Assembly: GCA_023896275.1 (NCBI GenBank)
Contig: MLDA01000019.1
Coordinates: 22,612-86,611 of the forward strand
Length of the DNA: 64,000 bases
Direction of reading: 5' to 3'
Source of the DNA: Kocuria rosea subsp. polaris
Lineage (GTDB): Bacteria > Actinomycetota > Actinomycetes > Actinomycetales > Micrococcaceae
The notes under the pieces were generated by a model. It was not told the DNA's origin. It saw only the letters and a program-made list of their open reading frames with translations, and did no database searches. The stretch's first letter is position 1. Each line of letters begins with the position of its first letter. This document shows positions 42,239-50,446 of the stretch, one piece after another. The translations under genes and the position numbers were made by a program.

Positions 42239-43134
42239 GACTCCTTGGTGTTGGGTATCTCAGCGCGGCGATGATGCGCGTCTGGATGATGTCGTGAAAG
42301 CGCGATGACGCCCACGATAGCAATGGCAGCGAACCCCGCCATGGACATCGCCACCACGGCGGGCACATCGGGTCGAAGCTCACGTAGGACGGCGATGCCG
42401 ATCGCGATCCCGACCATGGGATCAATCACGGTTAGACCAGCGATGACGAGGTCCGGCGGACCGCACGAATAGGCGTTCTGAACGAAGTAGCTGCCGAGCA
42501 GACAGGCGACGACGACCGCGACGACGACGAGCCACGAGACGTTGGCGAAGAAACGGCCTTGCGACTGAATCAGACCGATCGCGAGGGTCCGCACGAGCAC
42601 CGCGACGAACCCGAAGAGGACGCCCGCGCCCATGATGTAGAAGAAGGCGTTGGGCCGGTGGCGCATGGCGACGGCGATGGAGCCGAAGACCGCGACGGCC
42701 ACCGCAAGCAGCAGAACGGTGATTAGCTCTTCGCGGGCGCTGATCGTCGGGTGTGGGTCGGTGACCTGGATCGCCAGCAGCACGAAGCCGATGCTGCCGC
42801 CGACGCACGCGATGATCGCGAGGAAGGTCGGGCGGTTGAGCCGGATACCGACCTCGCGGGCGTGCACAACAGTGGTGATGACGAGTGCGATCGCCCCGAT
42901 CGGTTGGACGACGGTCAACGGGGCCGAGGCCAGCGCGTACACGTTCAGAATGATGCCGACGCCCATGAGCGCCAGCCCGAGGACCCAGCGCGGGTTGGCC
43001 AGCAGGCGCAGGATGCCTCGGTAACCGAGGTTGAGACCACCGGTTGTGGAACGGACGGCCACGCCCTGCCGCTGGGCGCCGAACGCGAGGAAGAACGCCG
43101 CGATGACCGCACAGCAGACGGCTAGCCAGACCAT
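42235..43134 (-). CDS. DMT-superfamily membrane transporter
   Basis: The 299-residue protein has about nine to ten membrane helices, beginning with MVWLAVCCAVIAAFFLAFGA, and ends in a short His/Arg-rich tail. It resembles EamA/NIPA-like DMT proteins often found beside GT4 genes in Micrococcales, but its cargo is unknown. The ATG at 43134 overlaps the phosphatidyltransferase gene by 13 bases, and the 3' end overlaps the glycosyltransferase start. A longer upstream frame has no membrane-protein character and is rejected. Confidence 0.82.
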   Translation of the reverse strand: MVWLAVCCAVIAAFFLAFGAQRQGVAVRSTTGGLNLGYRGILRLLANPRWVLGLALMGVGIILNVYALASAPLTVVQPIGAIALVITTVVHAREVGIRLNRPTFLAIIACVGGSIGFVLLAIQVTDPHPTISAREELITVLLLAVAVAVFGSIAVAMRHRPNAFFYIMGAGVLFGFVAVLVRTLAIGLIQSQGRFFANVSWLVVVAVVVACLLGSYFVQNAYSCGPPDLVIAGLTVIDPMVGIAIGIAVLRELRPDVPAVVAMSMAGFAAIAIVGVIALSRHHPDAHHRRAEIPNTKES

Positions 43135-43763
43135 GGGCCGCCAGCCGGGGCGGCGCCGTCCCCGTCGCGTTCGCGCCGCCACTTGCGGATGGCGGCGACG
43201 AAGTACCCGACGGCCGCGACGATATGCAGCGCGCAGCCGAAGGCCAGCACGAGGGTGGCGACGCCGTCGAACACGGGGTTCTTGATCGACTCGACCTGGC
43301 CGAGCAGAAGCAGCGGCGCACCGAGGAGCAAGATCGCCGTCCGGACCTTGCCGATCACACTCACGGGCAGCTCGGGGCTGCCCCGGAAGAGGACGAGTGC
43401 GGTCAGGATCAGGACGATGTCCGGGATCAGGATCGAATAGACCAGCCAGGAGGGAGCGATGCCCGCGACGACGAAGGTGATCGCGACGACAAACAGCGAG
43501 ATCCGGTCCGCCACGGGGTCCAGCCAAGCTCCCACCGTCGACATCTGGTCGAAGCGGCGGGCGACATAGCCGTCGATCCAATCCGTGGACCCGAGGAAGG
43601 CCAGCACGGCTGTGGCCCATGCGAACTCGGATTCGGCGACCAGCCAGACGAAGACGGGAACCAGACAGAACCGCGAGACGGTGATGATGTTGGGCACCGT
43701 CCAGAACGTCGTGAGTAGGCGATACTCGAAATCATCCCGCGTACCCGCCCCGATGAACCGCAC
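43122..43763 (-). CDS. CDP-alcohol phosphatidyltransferase (PgsA-like)
   Basis: This membrane enzyme joins a CDP-activated lipid to an alcohol such as glycerol phosphate or inositol phosphate. The complete family motif is present as DWIDGYVARRFDQMSTVGAW followed by LDPVADR. The GTG at 43763, directly after GGGGGA, gives 213 residues with about six helices; another GTG at 43805 is possible. The product (phosphatidylglycerol phosphate or other) cannot be settled. CDP-diacylglycerol would come from CdsA. Confidence 0.88.
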   Translation of the reverse strand: MRFIGAGTRDDFEYRLLTTFWTVPNIITVSRFCLVPVFVWLVAESEFAWATAVLAFLGSTDWIDGYVARRFDQMSTVGAWLDPVADRISLFVVAITFVVAGIAPSWLVYSILIPDIVLILTALVLFRGSPELPVSVIGKVRTAILLLGAPLLLLGQVESIKNPVFDGVATLVLAFGCALHIVAAVGYFVAAIRKWRRERDGDGAAPAGGPWSG

Positions 43764-43785
43764 TGTTCCCCCTAACCGGTTCCCG

Positions 43786-44472
43786 CTACTTCTGTTCGGT
43801 TCCACCAGATCCGGGGCGGAACTTCTGCAGGCGCTCCTTAAAACCGTACGCCTTCTCGGCGGTCTTCTCCGCGCTGCGGGCCTGCTTGCCGAGCCGGTCG
43901 CGCAGCTCGGTCAGGTGCGCGCGTCGAGCCTCGGAGCGGGCTTTGAGATCGGCGTAGCTGATCTCTTCCTTCTCGGCCTGCTTCTTCTCCTTCTCGGCTT
44001 CCTTCTCCGCCTTCAGCCGCTCCTTTTCCTCGTCGGAAACTTCGGGCTTGTCGAGGGTGCTCACGTCGAAGGCGCTGCCTTCCTTGAGGATCCCCAGGTC
44101 GTGCTTGACGCCGCGGAGAGCGTCCTCGGGCACGAGCGGCATGGCCTTCTTGACCTTGGGGATGGCGATCGCGACGAGGATCAGTATCAGCAGCAGGAAG
44201 AAGCCGGCAACGACGAGAGCAGCGAGCCATGCCGGCATGACCTCAGCCAGGCCCATGATGCCGGCGACGAGGAGCGAGATGCCCATGACGGACAGGAAGA
44301 ACAGCGCGGCGACGGCCAGCCCGGCCGCGACGCCCACGTTGATTCCCTTGGCCTTGAGCTGGCGCAGTGCGAGCTGGATCTCATCGTTGATCTGCTTGGG
44401 CACCAGACGACCCAGGTCCTTGATCACGCTGACCGGTGAAGCTCCCCGGCGTCCTGTCTCGGTTCCTGACAT
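43786..44472 (-). CDS. phage-holin-family (DUF1469) membrane protein with coiled coil
   Basis: The 228-residue protein has an N-terminal amphipathic part, two long membrane helices (about 48-72 and 80-106) and a highly charged Lys/Glu C-terminal coiled coil (about 145-215). This layout fits the actinobacterial family annotated as putative Actinobacterial holin-X; the name does not imply a prophage here. AAGGAACC precedes the ATG. It is the first gene of the run with the phosphatidyltransferase, DMT protein and glycosyltransferase, and so may take part in envelope organisation. Confidence 0.8.
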   Translation of the reverse strand: MSGTETGRRGASPVSVIKDLGRLVPKQINDEIQLALRQLKAKGINVGVAAGLAVAALFFLSVMGISLLVAGIMGLAEVMPAWLAALVVAGFFLLLILILVAIAIPKVKKAMPLVPEDALRGVKHDLGILKEGSAFDVSTLDKPEVSDEEKERLKAEKEAEKEKKQAEKEEISYADLKARSEARRAHLTELRDRLGKQARSAEKTAEKAYGFKERLQKFRPGSGGTEQK

Positions 44473-44544
44473 GAATTGGTTCCTTCGTCGTCCTTGCGGA
44501 CCGCCGAGCGGCCCTTGTCCTAGACAAAGCTACCAAATGAAAGA

Positions 44545-44582
44545 GGCCGGGCCCCCGCGCTATTCGCGCGTGGGACCCGGCC
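44545..44582 (-). terminator. terminator after tRNA-Asn copy 1
   Basis: GC-rich arms (GGCCGGG.../...CCCGGCC) with a few mismatches and a TATT loop are followed on the minus strand by TCTTTCATTT. It begins eight bases after the tRNA. Confidence 0.65.
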
Positions 44583-44589
44583 GTGTCCG

Positions 44590-44662
44590 CTCCCCCGACT
44601 GGACTCGAACCAGTAACCCTTCGATTAACAGTCGAATGCTCTGCCAATTGAGCTACGGGGGA
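44590..44662 (-). tRNA. tRNA-Asn (GUU), copy 1
   Basis: Cloverleaf of 73 bases on the minus strand with acceptor TCCCCCG/CGGGGGA, anticodon loop CTGTTAA (GTT) and T-arm ACTGGTTCGAGTCCAGT. The discriminator is G, as expected for Asn, and CCA is not encoded. It is identical to the copy at 44860-44932. Confidence 0.95.
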
Positions 44663-44676
44663 AAGAAGCGACCACA

Positions 44677-44705
44677 ACTTTAGCAGGGGAAAACCCGGAA
44701 CCGAA
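44677..44705 (-). promoter_or_regulatory. promoter of tRNA-Asn copy 1
   Basis: TAAAGT (44677-44682) lies 14 bases upstream of the tRNA 5' end; TTCGGT (44700-44705), inside GATTTTCGG, is 17 bases further up. The same layout precedes copy 2, which supports function. Confidence 0.6.
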
Positions 44706-44824
44706 AATCGGGGTGCCCTGATCCGTGTCGAATCGCAAACGCCCTCAGCTGGAGGCGCGAACACGTCCACGGCGCGCCCGCTCACGCACCCCTCGCCACA
44801 AGCGCCTGCCCGCAGGCATAAAAA

Positions 44825-44853
44825 ATCCCGGTCTTACTAGGTAAGACCGGGAT
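44825..44853 (-). terminator. terminator after tRNA-Asn copy 2
   Basis: Perfect 13-base arms (44825-44837 and 44841-44853) enclose three bases and are followed by TTTTT on the minus strand, a textbook intrinsic terminator. Confidence 0.9.
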
Positions 44854-44859
44854 CATGAG

Positions 44860-44932
44860 CTCCCCCGACTGGACTCGAACCAGTAACCCTTCGATTAACA
44901 GTCGAATGCTCTGCCAATTGAGCTACGGGGGA
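44860..44932 (-). tRNA. tRNA-Asn (GUU), copy 2
   Basis: Base-for-base identical to copy 1, 270 bases away. It has its own promoter and terminator, so the duplication produced an independent transcription unit and not a tandem precursor. Confidence 0.95.
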
Positions 44933-44946
44933 AAGCAACGCGTACA

Positions 44947-44975
44947 ACTCTACAACACGATTAGCGGAATCCGAA
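44947..44975 (-). promoter_or_regulatory. promoter of tRNA-Asn copy 2
   Basis: TAGAGT (44947-44952) stands 14 bases before the tRNA, and TTCGGA (44970-44975), again within GATTTTCGG, is 17 bases upstream of it. The intervening sequence differs from copy 1 while the boxes are kept. Confidence 0.6.
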
Positions 44976-45020
44976 AATCGGTCCGAGGCCCGCTTCCCAC
45001 CGCCCCGCGCCGGGCCCCGA

Positions 45021-46937
45021 TCACTCCTCCCGCAGCGACCGGCGGCGGATCTCCAGCTCCATCAGCTCCCGGTTGATGCGCTGGAACTCCTCCGGATCCG
45101 CAGACGGTTCCATGCGCTGCAGCCGGCCGATGAGCTCCGCCTTGAGGTGGGTGATCTGCAGCTCGAAGAGCCGGTTCATGATGTCCCGGCAGTACCGCGC
45201 CAGCGCCTCGTCGGAGTGTGCCGGCAGCGGGCGCACGGCCAGCTCCGAGACGAGCGAACGCAACGGGTCCGGCACCTCCTGGCGCACGGCCTCGACCCAG
45301 CGCGACGGCGACACCCCCGAGGCGCCCGCGGCACGGATCGCCGCGTGGATCGCCGCGTGGGCCGGGGCCAGGAACCGCGCCTCGTAGAACGCCTGCCACT
45401 GTTCGGGCGTGAGCATCGCCGGCTGCTGCAGCACGACCTCGAGCGATTCGCGCTCCATTCGAGTCACCGGGTCCCGCGGGTCGGGCAGCTCGAAGCCCGG
45501 CTGAGCGCCAGCCTCCTGGCCCGCGCCACCCTCCTGAGCGTGCTGGCCGGACCCGTGCGACGACGTCGCGTCGCCACCGCGCTCGGAACCGCGCCCGCCG
45601 CCCTGCCGCGAGCGCCGCCCGGCCGCGGAGACGGCACGATTCACGTCGTCCATGTCCATCCCGAGCCAACCGGCGAGCTCGCGCGTGTAGGCGGGGCGCA
45701 TCGCGGCGTCGCGGATCTCGGCGACGATGGGCGCGGAGGCGCGCAGCGCCTGGACGCGGCCCTCGACGGTGTTGAGGTCATGATTCTTCAGGCCCGCCTT
45801 GATAGCGAACTCGAACAAGGGGCGCTTCGCCGCGATCAGCTCGCGGACGGCCTCCGGCCCGCGCTGCTGGCGCAGGTCGCACGGGTCGGCCCCGCTCGGT
45901 TCGACGGCAACGTAGGTCTGCGCGATGAAGCGCTGGTCCTCCTCGAAGGCGCGCAACGCGGCCTTCTGTCCGGCCGCGTCGCCGTCGAACGTGAAGACGA
46001 CCTCGCCCCCGGTGCCGTCGTCCTGCAGGAGCCGGCGGGCGATCTTGATGTGGTCCGCGCCGAAGGCGGTACCGCACGTGGCGACGGCCGTGCCAACCCC
46101 GGAGAGGTGGCACGCCATGACGTCCGTGTAGCCCTCGACAACGATCAGCTGTCGGTTCCTGGTGATCTCGCGCTTGGCGAGGTCCACCCCGTAGAGGACC
46201 TGCGACTTCTTATAAAGCTGGGTCTCGGGCGTGTTCAGGTACTTCGGGCCCTTGTCGTCCTCGTGCAGTTTGCGCGCGCCGAAACCGATCGTTGCACCCG
46301 TGAGGTCGCGGATCGGCCAGATCAGGCGGCCGCGGAAGCGGTCGTAGATGCCGCGCTGTCCCTCCGAGAACATGCCCGTGTGGGTGAGCTCCTCGTCGTT
46401 GAACCCCTTGCTGCGCAGGTGCTTCAGGAGGTGGTCCCAGCCCTGCGGCGCGTAGCCGACGCCGAATTGCTCGGCTGCGGCCTGGTCGAACCCTCGCCCA
46501 GTCAGGAACTGCCGGGCGATGGAGGCTTCCGGGCTGCCGAGCTGGTGGCGGAAGTACTCCTCGGCGAGCTTGTGCGCGTCGAGCAGCCGCTGGCGGCGGC
46601 CGACTTCCTGCCGGCTCGGGCCGTGCCCGCCGTCCTCGTAGCGCAGCTCGTAACCGAGTTTCGCGGCGAGCTGCTCAACGGTCTCGGTGAAGGTGGTGTG
46701 GTCCATCTTCTGAATGAAGGAGATGACGTCGCCCGACTCGCCGCAGCCGAAGCAGTGGAACGATCCGACCTGCGGCCGCACGTGGAAGGAAGGGCTGCGC
46801 TCGTCGTGGAACGGGCAGAGTCCCTTGTACGATCCGACGCCGGCCGAGCGGAGCGTGACGTAGCCCTCGACGACGTCTTTGATGTTGGTCCGCGCCCGGA
46901 CCTCGTCGATGTCTTCGCGTTTAATCAGGCCGGCCAT
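45021..46937 (-). CDS. dnaG: DNA primase
   Basis: DnaG makes RNA primers at the replication fork. The CHC2 zinc finger is C41-H44-C62-C65 (CPFH...CFGC). The TOPRIM core shows IVVEGYTDVMA and the metal-binding FTFDGDAAGQ. The C-terminal helicase-binding part follows an Arg/Gly/Ser/Gln-rich linker near residues 430-475. 638 residues is normal for actinobacteria. In relatives dgt is directly upstream of dnaG; here a siderophore-interacting-protein gene and 70 bases separate them. Confidence 0.97.
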   Translation of the reverse strand: MAGLIKREDIDEVRARTNIKDVVEGYVTLRSAGVGSYKGLCPFHDERSPSFHVRPQVGSFHCFGCGESGDVISFIQKMDHTTFTETVEQLAAKLGYELRYEDGGHGPSRQEVGRRQRLLDAHKLAEEYFRHQLGSPEASIARQFLTGRGFDQAAAEQFGVGYAPQGWDHLLKHLRSKGFNDEELTHTGMFSEGQRGIYDRFRGRLIWPIRDLTGATIGFGARKLHEDDKGPKYLNTPETQLYKKSQVLYGVDLAKREITRNRQLIVVEGYTDVMACHLSGVGTAVATCGTAFGADHIKIARRLLQDDGTGGEVVFTFDGDAAGQKAALRAFEEDQRFIAQTYVAVEPSGADPCDLRQQRGPEAVRELIAAKRPLFEFAIKAGLKNHDLNTVEGRVQALRASAPIVAEIRDAAMRPAYTRELAGWLGMDMDDVNRAVSAAGRRSRQGGGRGSERGGDATSSHGSGQHAQEGGAGQEAGAQPGFELPDPRDPVTRMERESLEVVLQQPAMLTPEQWQAFYEARFLAPAHAAIHAAIRAAGASGVSPSRWVEAVRQEVPDPLRSLVSELAVRPLPAHSDEALARYCRDIMNRLFELQITHLKAELIGRLQRMEPSADPEEFQRINRELMELEIRRRSLREE

Positions 46938-47007
46938 GCCTTACAGGATACTGCCCGCGGAAGGCTGGACCTGACGTTTTCCACAGGGAGCTGCGTCCGC
47001 GTTCGGA

Positions 47008-47829
47008 TCAACTGCGTGTGTCCCGCAACTCGTCATCTACGGCCTCACCGATCCGCCCCATGGAGCGACCCGAGATCCAGTATGCGCTGGCAGTGATCTC
47101 TTTCTTGCCCGGCCCGCCGCTGGCCTTGAGCGCTCGACGAACAGCCTTGAGCCGACCGGCTTCCCCAGCCAACCAGACGTCGTCGGCCCAGGCCGCGTGG
47201 GCTGCTACGGCAGCGGCAACCATATCGCCCCGGGTGTCGTCCTCGACCCACTGGACGGTCGGATCAGCTCCGTCGATGACGGCGGCCGCGGCCGCGCGCT
47301 CTCCCGGCAGCAGCGCGACAACAGTGCGCACTTCGGCACCGTCCGCCCGGATCTGCTCAGCCAGTTCACGAGCTGCGGGCCACGCTGCCAAGTCAGCGAC
47401 GAGCAGGCGCCGCGCTGCGCCCGCCGACACAGGCCGCGACCCGTACACCGTAGCGATGAGCCCTTCTCCGACCTCTGCCCGCTTGGCCCATGCCGACGCC
47501 GGGCCGGCCGGATCGTGCAGCAGGAATTCGAGAGCGAACCGCCCGGCGTCCGGTTCTGCGCCGACGATCGTATACGCACGCTGGTGAGCACGACCGTCGC
47601 CTGAGGGATCCGGGAACCACAGCCGGACCCAGAAGGAAGCGAAGGGCTGATGGGCGGCCAACAGCGTCGTCGATTCGAAGGTCAACCGGAGGATGTTCGC
47701 CGTGAGTAGGAGCCGATCGACGATCCGGATTTCATGGTCGTCGGCGCGCAGGACGCGGAGTACCGCGCCTTGGTAACCGCGGGAGAGAGTGCGGACCGGA
47801 CGGCTGTTATGGTCGGACGCATCGTGCAT
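47008..47829 (-). CDS. siderophore-interacting protein (SIP-type FAD-dependent ferric-siderophore reductase)
   Basis: SIP-family flavoproteins release iron from imported siderophores by reduction. The 273-residue protein has an N-terminal FAD-binding barrel with the RAYTIV motif (near residue 90), and a C-terminal NAD(P)H-like SIP domain with VRTVVALLPGERAAA and DDVWLAGEAGRLKAVRRAL. The ATG at 47829 follows GGGGGAGAA. It lies 22 bases after dgt on the same strand, with no iron-box palindrome visible in that gap, so it may be read through from dgt. Confidence 0.88.
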   Translation of the reverse strand: MHDASDHNSRPVRTLSRGYQGAVLRVLRADDHEIRIVDRLLLTANILRLTFESTTLLAAHQPFASFWVRLWFPDPSGDGRAHQRAYTIVGAEPDAGRFALEFLLHDPAGPASAWAKRAEVGEGLIATVYGSRPVSAGAARRLLVADLAAWPAARELAEQIRADGAEVRTVVALLPGERAAAAAVIDGADPTVQWVEDDTRGDMVAAAVAAHAAWADDVWLAGEAGRLKAVRRALKASGGPGKKEITASAYWISGRSMGRIGEAVDDELRDTRS

Positions 47830-47851
47830 GGTTCTCCCCCGGTGGATCGGC

Positions 47852-49168
47852 TTAGAAGAGCTCGTTGCGGAACGGCTCACCCTGCACGAGGGTGCGGTGC
47901 CATTCGATCGCCGACGCGTCCGTGAGCGAGGCGACCTGGTCGATGACGGCGCGCAACCGGCCGCCGTCGTCCCGGGCGTCGTGCCAGTCGGCAGCGAACA
48001 TCGGTTCGAGGTACTGATCACCAGTCTCGGTGAGCAGGTCGACGAGGTCCCCGATAATCTCCCGCTGGCGCTGGTAGATGGGCTGCCGCTCGTCGCTGGT
48101 CATGACGTAGGCGGTCGCGAGACCCTTCATCGCGGCAATCTCGTGATCCGTCTCCTCGGGCACGATGAGCCGCCCATTGAAACGAGTCAGCGGGTCCGGA
48201 CCGAACTCGGCCCGGGTGGCCTCGATCGCGGCGGAGCAGAACCGGCCGATGAACTGGCTGGTCATGTCCTTCAGCGCGGCCATGGAGCGCCGGGACCCGT
48301 TCGCCGCGGGCACCCACTCTTCGGTGGCCTCGAGGCGGCCGAGGGCGGCACTGATCGTGGCGTCGTCGACTCCCGGAAGGTACCACCGGCGCGTGTATTC
48401 GATGACGCGCGCGCGATGGTCCGGATCCTGGATCCAGCGCAGCTGGAATCGACCGGCGACGATGGCGTCCTCGACGTCGTGCACCGAGTAGGAGATGTCG
48501 TCGGCCAGGTCCATGACCTGCGCCTCCATGCACGTCTGCCCGGGCCCCGGGCGTGCGCCCGTCTCCCCGCTGCCCGAGCGCAGCCACTCGAAGATGGGCA
48601 GGTCCTCGGCGTAGACGCCGAACTTCTTGGTCTGCTTGCCGTTCTTGACAGGGGCGTCCGGGCGCGTCCACGGGTACTTGCAGGCCGCGTCGAGCGAGGC
48701 CCGGGTCAGGTTCAGCCCGGCCGAACCACCGTTGTGGCGGAAGGTCTTCGTCTCGAGCCGGCTGAGCAGGCGCAGCGTCTGGGCGTTGCCCTCGAACCCG
48801 CCGATCGAGGCCGAAAGCGCGTCGAGGGCCAGCTCGCCGTTGTGCCCGAAGGGCGGGTGGCCGAGGTCGTGTGAGAGGCAGGCCGTGTCGACGACGTCGG
48901 GGTCGCAACCGAGCGTCGCGCCCAGCTCGCGGCCGACCTGGGCGACCTCGAGCGAGTGCGTGAGCCGGGTCCGAACGAAGTCGTCGGAGTAGGGGGCGAC
49001 GACCTGCGTCTTCGCTCCGAGTCGGCGCAGGGCCGACGAGTGCAGCACGCGGGCCCGGTCGCGCTCGAAGCTCGTCCGGTAGGACTTCTTCGGCGGCTCC
49101 GGCACCCAACGCTCGTGGTCGTAGGCCTCGTAGCCGGGCACGGCGCGCATCCCGTTCGTCTCAGCCAC
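47852..49168 (-). CDS. dgt: deoxyguanosinetriphosphate triphosphohydrolase-like protein
   Basis: This HD-domain enzyme hydrolyses dNTPs to nucleosides and triphosphate, and so tunes dNTP pools near replication genes. The metal site is visible as RTRLTHSLEVAQ (H near 71) and CLSHDLGHPPFGHNGE (HD near 100). 438 residues fits the dGTPase-like type 2 group. It starts with GTG at 49168, overlapping the dusB stop by eight bases. Confidence 0.93.
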   Translation of the reverse strand: MAETNGMRAVPGYEAYDHERWVPEPPKKSYRTSFERDRARVLHSSALRRLGAKTQVVAPYSDDFVRTRLTHSLEVAQVGRELGATLGCDPDVVDTACLSHDLGHPPFGHNGELALDALSASIGGFEGNAQTLRLLSRLETKTFRHNGGSAGLNLTRASLDAACKYPWTRPDAPVKNGKQTKKFGVYAEDLPIFEWLRSGSGETGARPGPGQTCMEAQVMDLADDISYSVHDVEDAIVAGRFQLRWIQDPDHRARVIEYTRRWYLPGVDDATISAALGRLEATEEWVPAANGSRRSMAALKDMTSQFIGRFCSAAIEATRAEFGPDPLTRFNGRLIVPEETDHEIAAMKGLATAYVMTSDERQPIYQRQREIIGDLVDLLTETGDQYLEPMFAADWHDARDDGGRLRAVIDQVASLTDASAIEWHRTLVQGEPFRNELF

Positions 49169-50408
49169 CGGACACGTCCGATTCCGCCGCGGCGATCATG
49201 GCCTGGTGCTCGGCGTTGAGTTCGCGCGAGTCCAGCCAGCCGTCGGGCAACGCGGGGCGCTTGGGTGAACCGGCCCGGCCGCGGGGGCCCTCGGCGTCGG
49301 CGCCCGGGTACCCGGCCTCGGGGTTGAGCTGGTCGAGCAGATCGCGCAGCTGCTCGAGCGTGCCGACGGTGGCCATCGCCGCCCGCAGCTCGCCGCCGAC
49401 CATGTATCCCTTGAAGTACCAGGCGACGTGCTTGCGGATGTCCCTCAGCGCCTGTTCCTCGTTGCCGAAGTAGTCGATCAGCAGCTCGGCGTGGCGGTAG
49501 AACGTCTGCCCCACCTCGCTCAGGGTGGGCGTGAATCGGGTGTCCCGGCCCTCGAACGCGGCCTGCAGGTCGCCGAAGAGCCACGGTCGGCCCTGGCATC
49601 CGCGGCCCACGACGACGCCGTCGACTCCCGTCTCGCGGACCATGCGGACAGCGTCCTCCGCCGTCCAGATGTCGCCGTTGCCAAGCACGGAAACGTCCGG
49701 CAGGGCCTCGCGCAGCTCCTTGATGGCGGACCAGTCGGCCTGGCCGGAGTAGAACTGGCCGGTGGTGCGCCCGTGCAGGGTCACCGCGGCGACCCCGTAG
49801 TCGCGGGCGATGCGGCCGGCGTCGAGGAACGTCAGGTGGTCCTCGGTCACGCCCTTGCGCATCTTGATCGTCAGCGGGATCTCACCCTTGGCGGCCTCCG
49901 TCGTCGCCGCGCGGATGATGGACTCGAACAGCGACGTCTTCCACGGCAGTGCGGAGCCGCCGCCCTTGCGCGTCACTTTGGGCACGGGGCAGCCGAAGTT
50001 CAGGTCGATGTGGTCGGCGCGGTCCTCCTCGACGAGCAGGCGCACGGCCGCACCGACGGTCTTCGGGTCGACGCCGTAGAGCTGGACGGAGCGCACCGCC
50101 TCGTCCTCGTCGTGGGAGATGATCCGCATCGACTTCTCGTTGCGCTCGACGAGCGCGCGGCTCGTGACCATCTCCGCGACGTACAGCCCGCCGCCGTACT
50201 CGCGGCAGAGCCGGCGGAACGCCTTGTTGGTGATGCCGGCCATGGGGGCCAACACGACGGGCACGTCGACCGTGAGGTTTCCCAGTTTCAGCGGCGGCAG
50301 CTCGAGCTTGGTGCTCGATCCGGAGTGCGCGGGCGCGGCCGAGCCCGACGCGGCCAGGGGTGCGGCGCCGTCGTGCGTTTCGTAAGAGGAGGAAGCTGTC
50401 ACGGTCAC
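49161..50408 (-). CDS. dusB: tRNA-dihydrouridine synthase B
   Basis: DusB reduces uridines in the D-loop of tRNA with FMN and NADPH. The TIM barrel has VVLAPMAGITNKAFRRLCRE, the catalytic Cys in NFGCPVPKV, and GNGDIW plus VVVGRGCQGRPWLF in the FMN phosphate site. The C-terminal helical domain is followed by an extra tail of about 45 residues. The GTG at 50408 lies six bases after GATAAT with no Shine-Dalgarno sequence, which points to a leaderless mRNA. GTG at 50402 is an alternative. Confidence 0.94.
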   Translation of the reverse strand: MTVTASSSYETHDGAAPLAASGSAAPAHSGSSTKLELPPLKLGNLTVDVPVVLAPMAGITNKAFRRLCREYGGGLYVAEMVTSRALVERNEKSMRIISHDEDEAVRSVQLYGVDPKTVGAAVRLLVEEDRADHIDLNFGCPVPKVTRKGGGSALPWKTSLFESIIRAATTEAAKGEIPLTIKMRKGVTEDHLTFLDAGRIARDYGVAAVTLHGRTTGQFYSGQADWSAIKELREALPDVSVLGNGDIWTAEDAVRMVRETGVDGVVVGRGCQGRPWLFGDLQAAFEGRDTRFTPTLSEVGQTFYRHAELLIDYFGNEEQALRDIRKHVAWYFKGYMVGGELRAAMATVGTLEQLRDLLDQLNPEAGYPGADAEGPRGRAGSPKRPALPDGWLDSRELNAEHQAMIAAAESDVSGG

Positions 50409-50414
50409 CGACCC

Positions 50415-50420
50415 ATTATC
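50415..50420 (-). promoter_or_regulatory. -10 box of a leaderless dusB transcript
   Basis: GATAAT on the minus strand is followed by six bases and the dusB GTG. No recognisable -35 box is seen 16-18 bases upstream. Confidence 0.5.
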
Positions 50421-50446
50421 GCAAGTCCGTGCAAATCGGGGCGAGC

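Noticed and set aside
43786..44472. Prophage remnant suggested by the holin-family name
   Set aside because: The family is a common chromosomal membrane protein of actinobacteria; no other phage gene or attachment site is present.
44590..44932. Integration site of a mobile element flanked by tRNA repeats
   Set aside because: Only 197 bases of non-coding DNA lie between the two complete tRNA-Asn genes, with no integrase or cargo.
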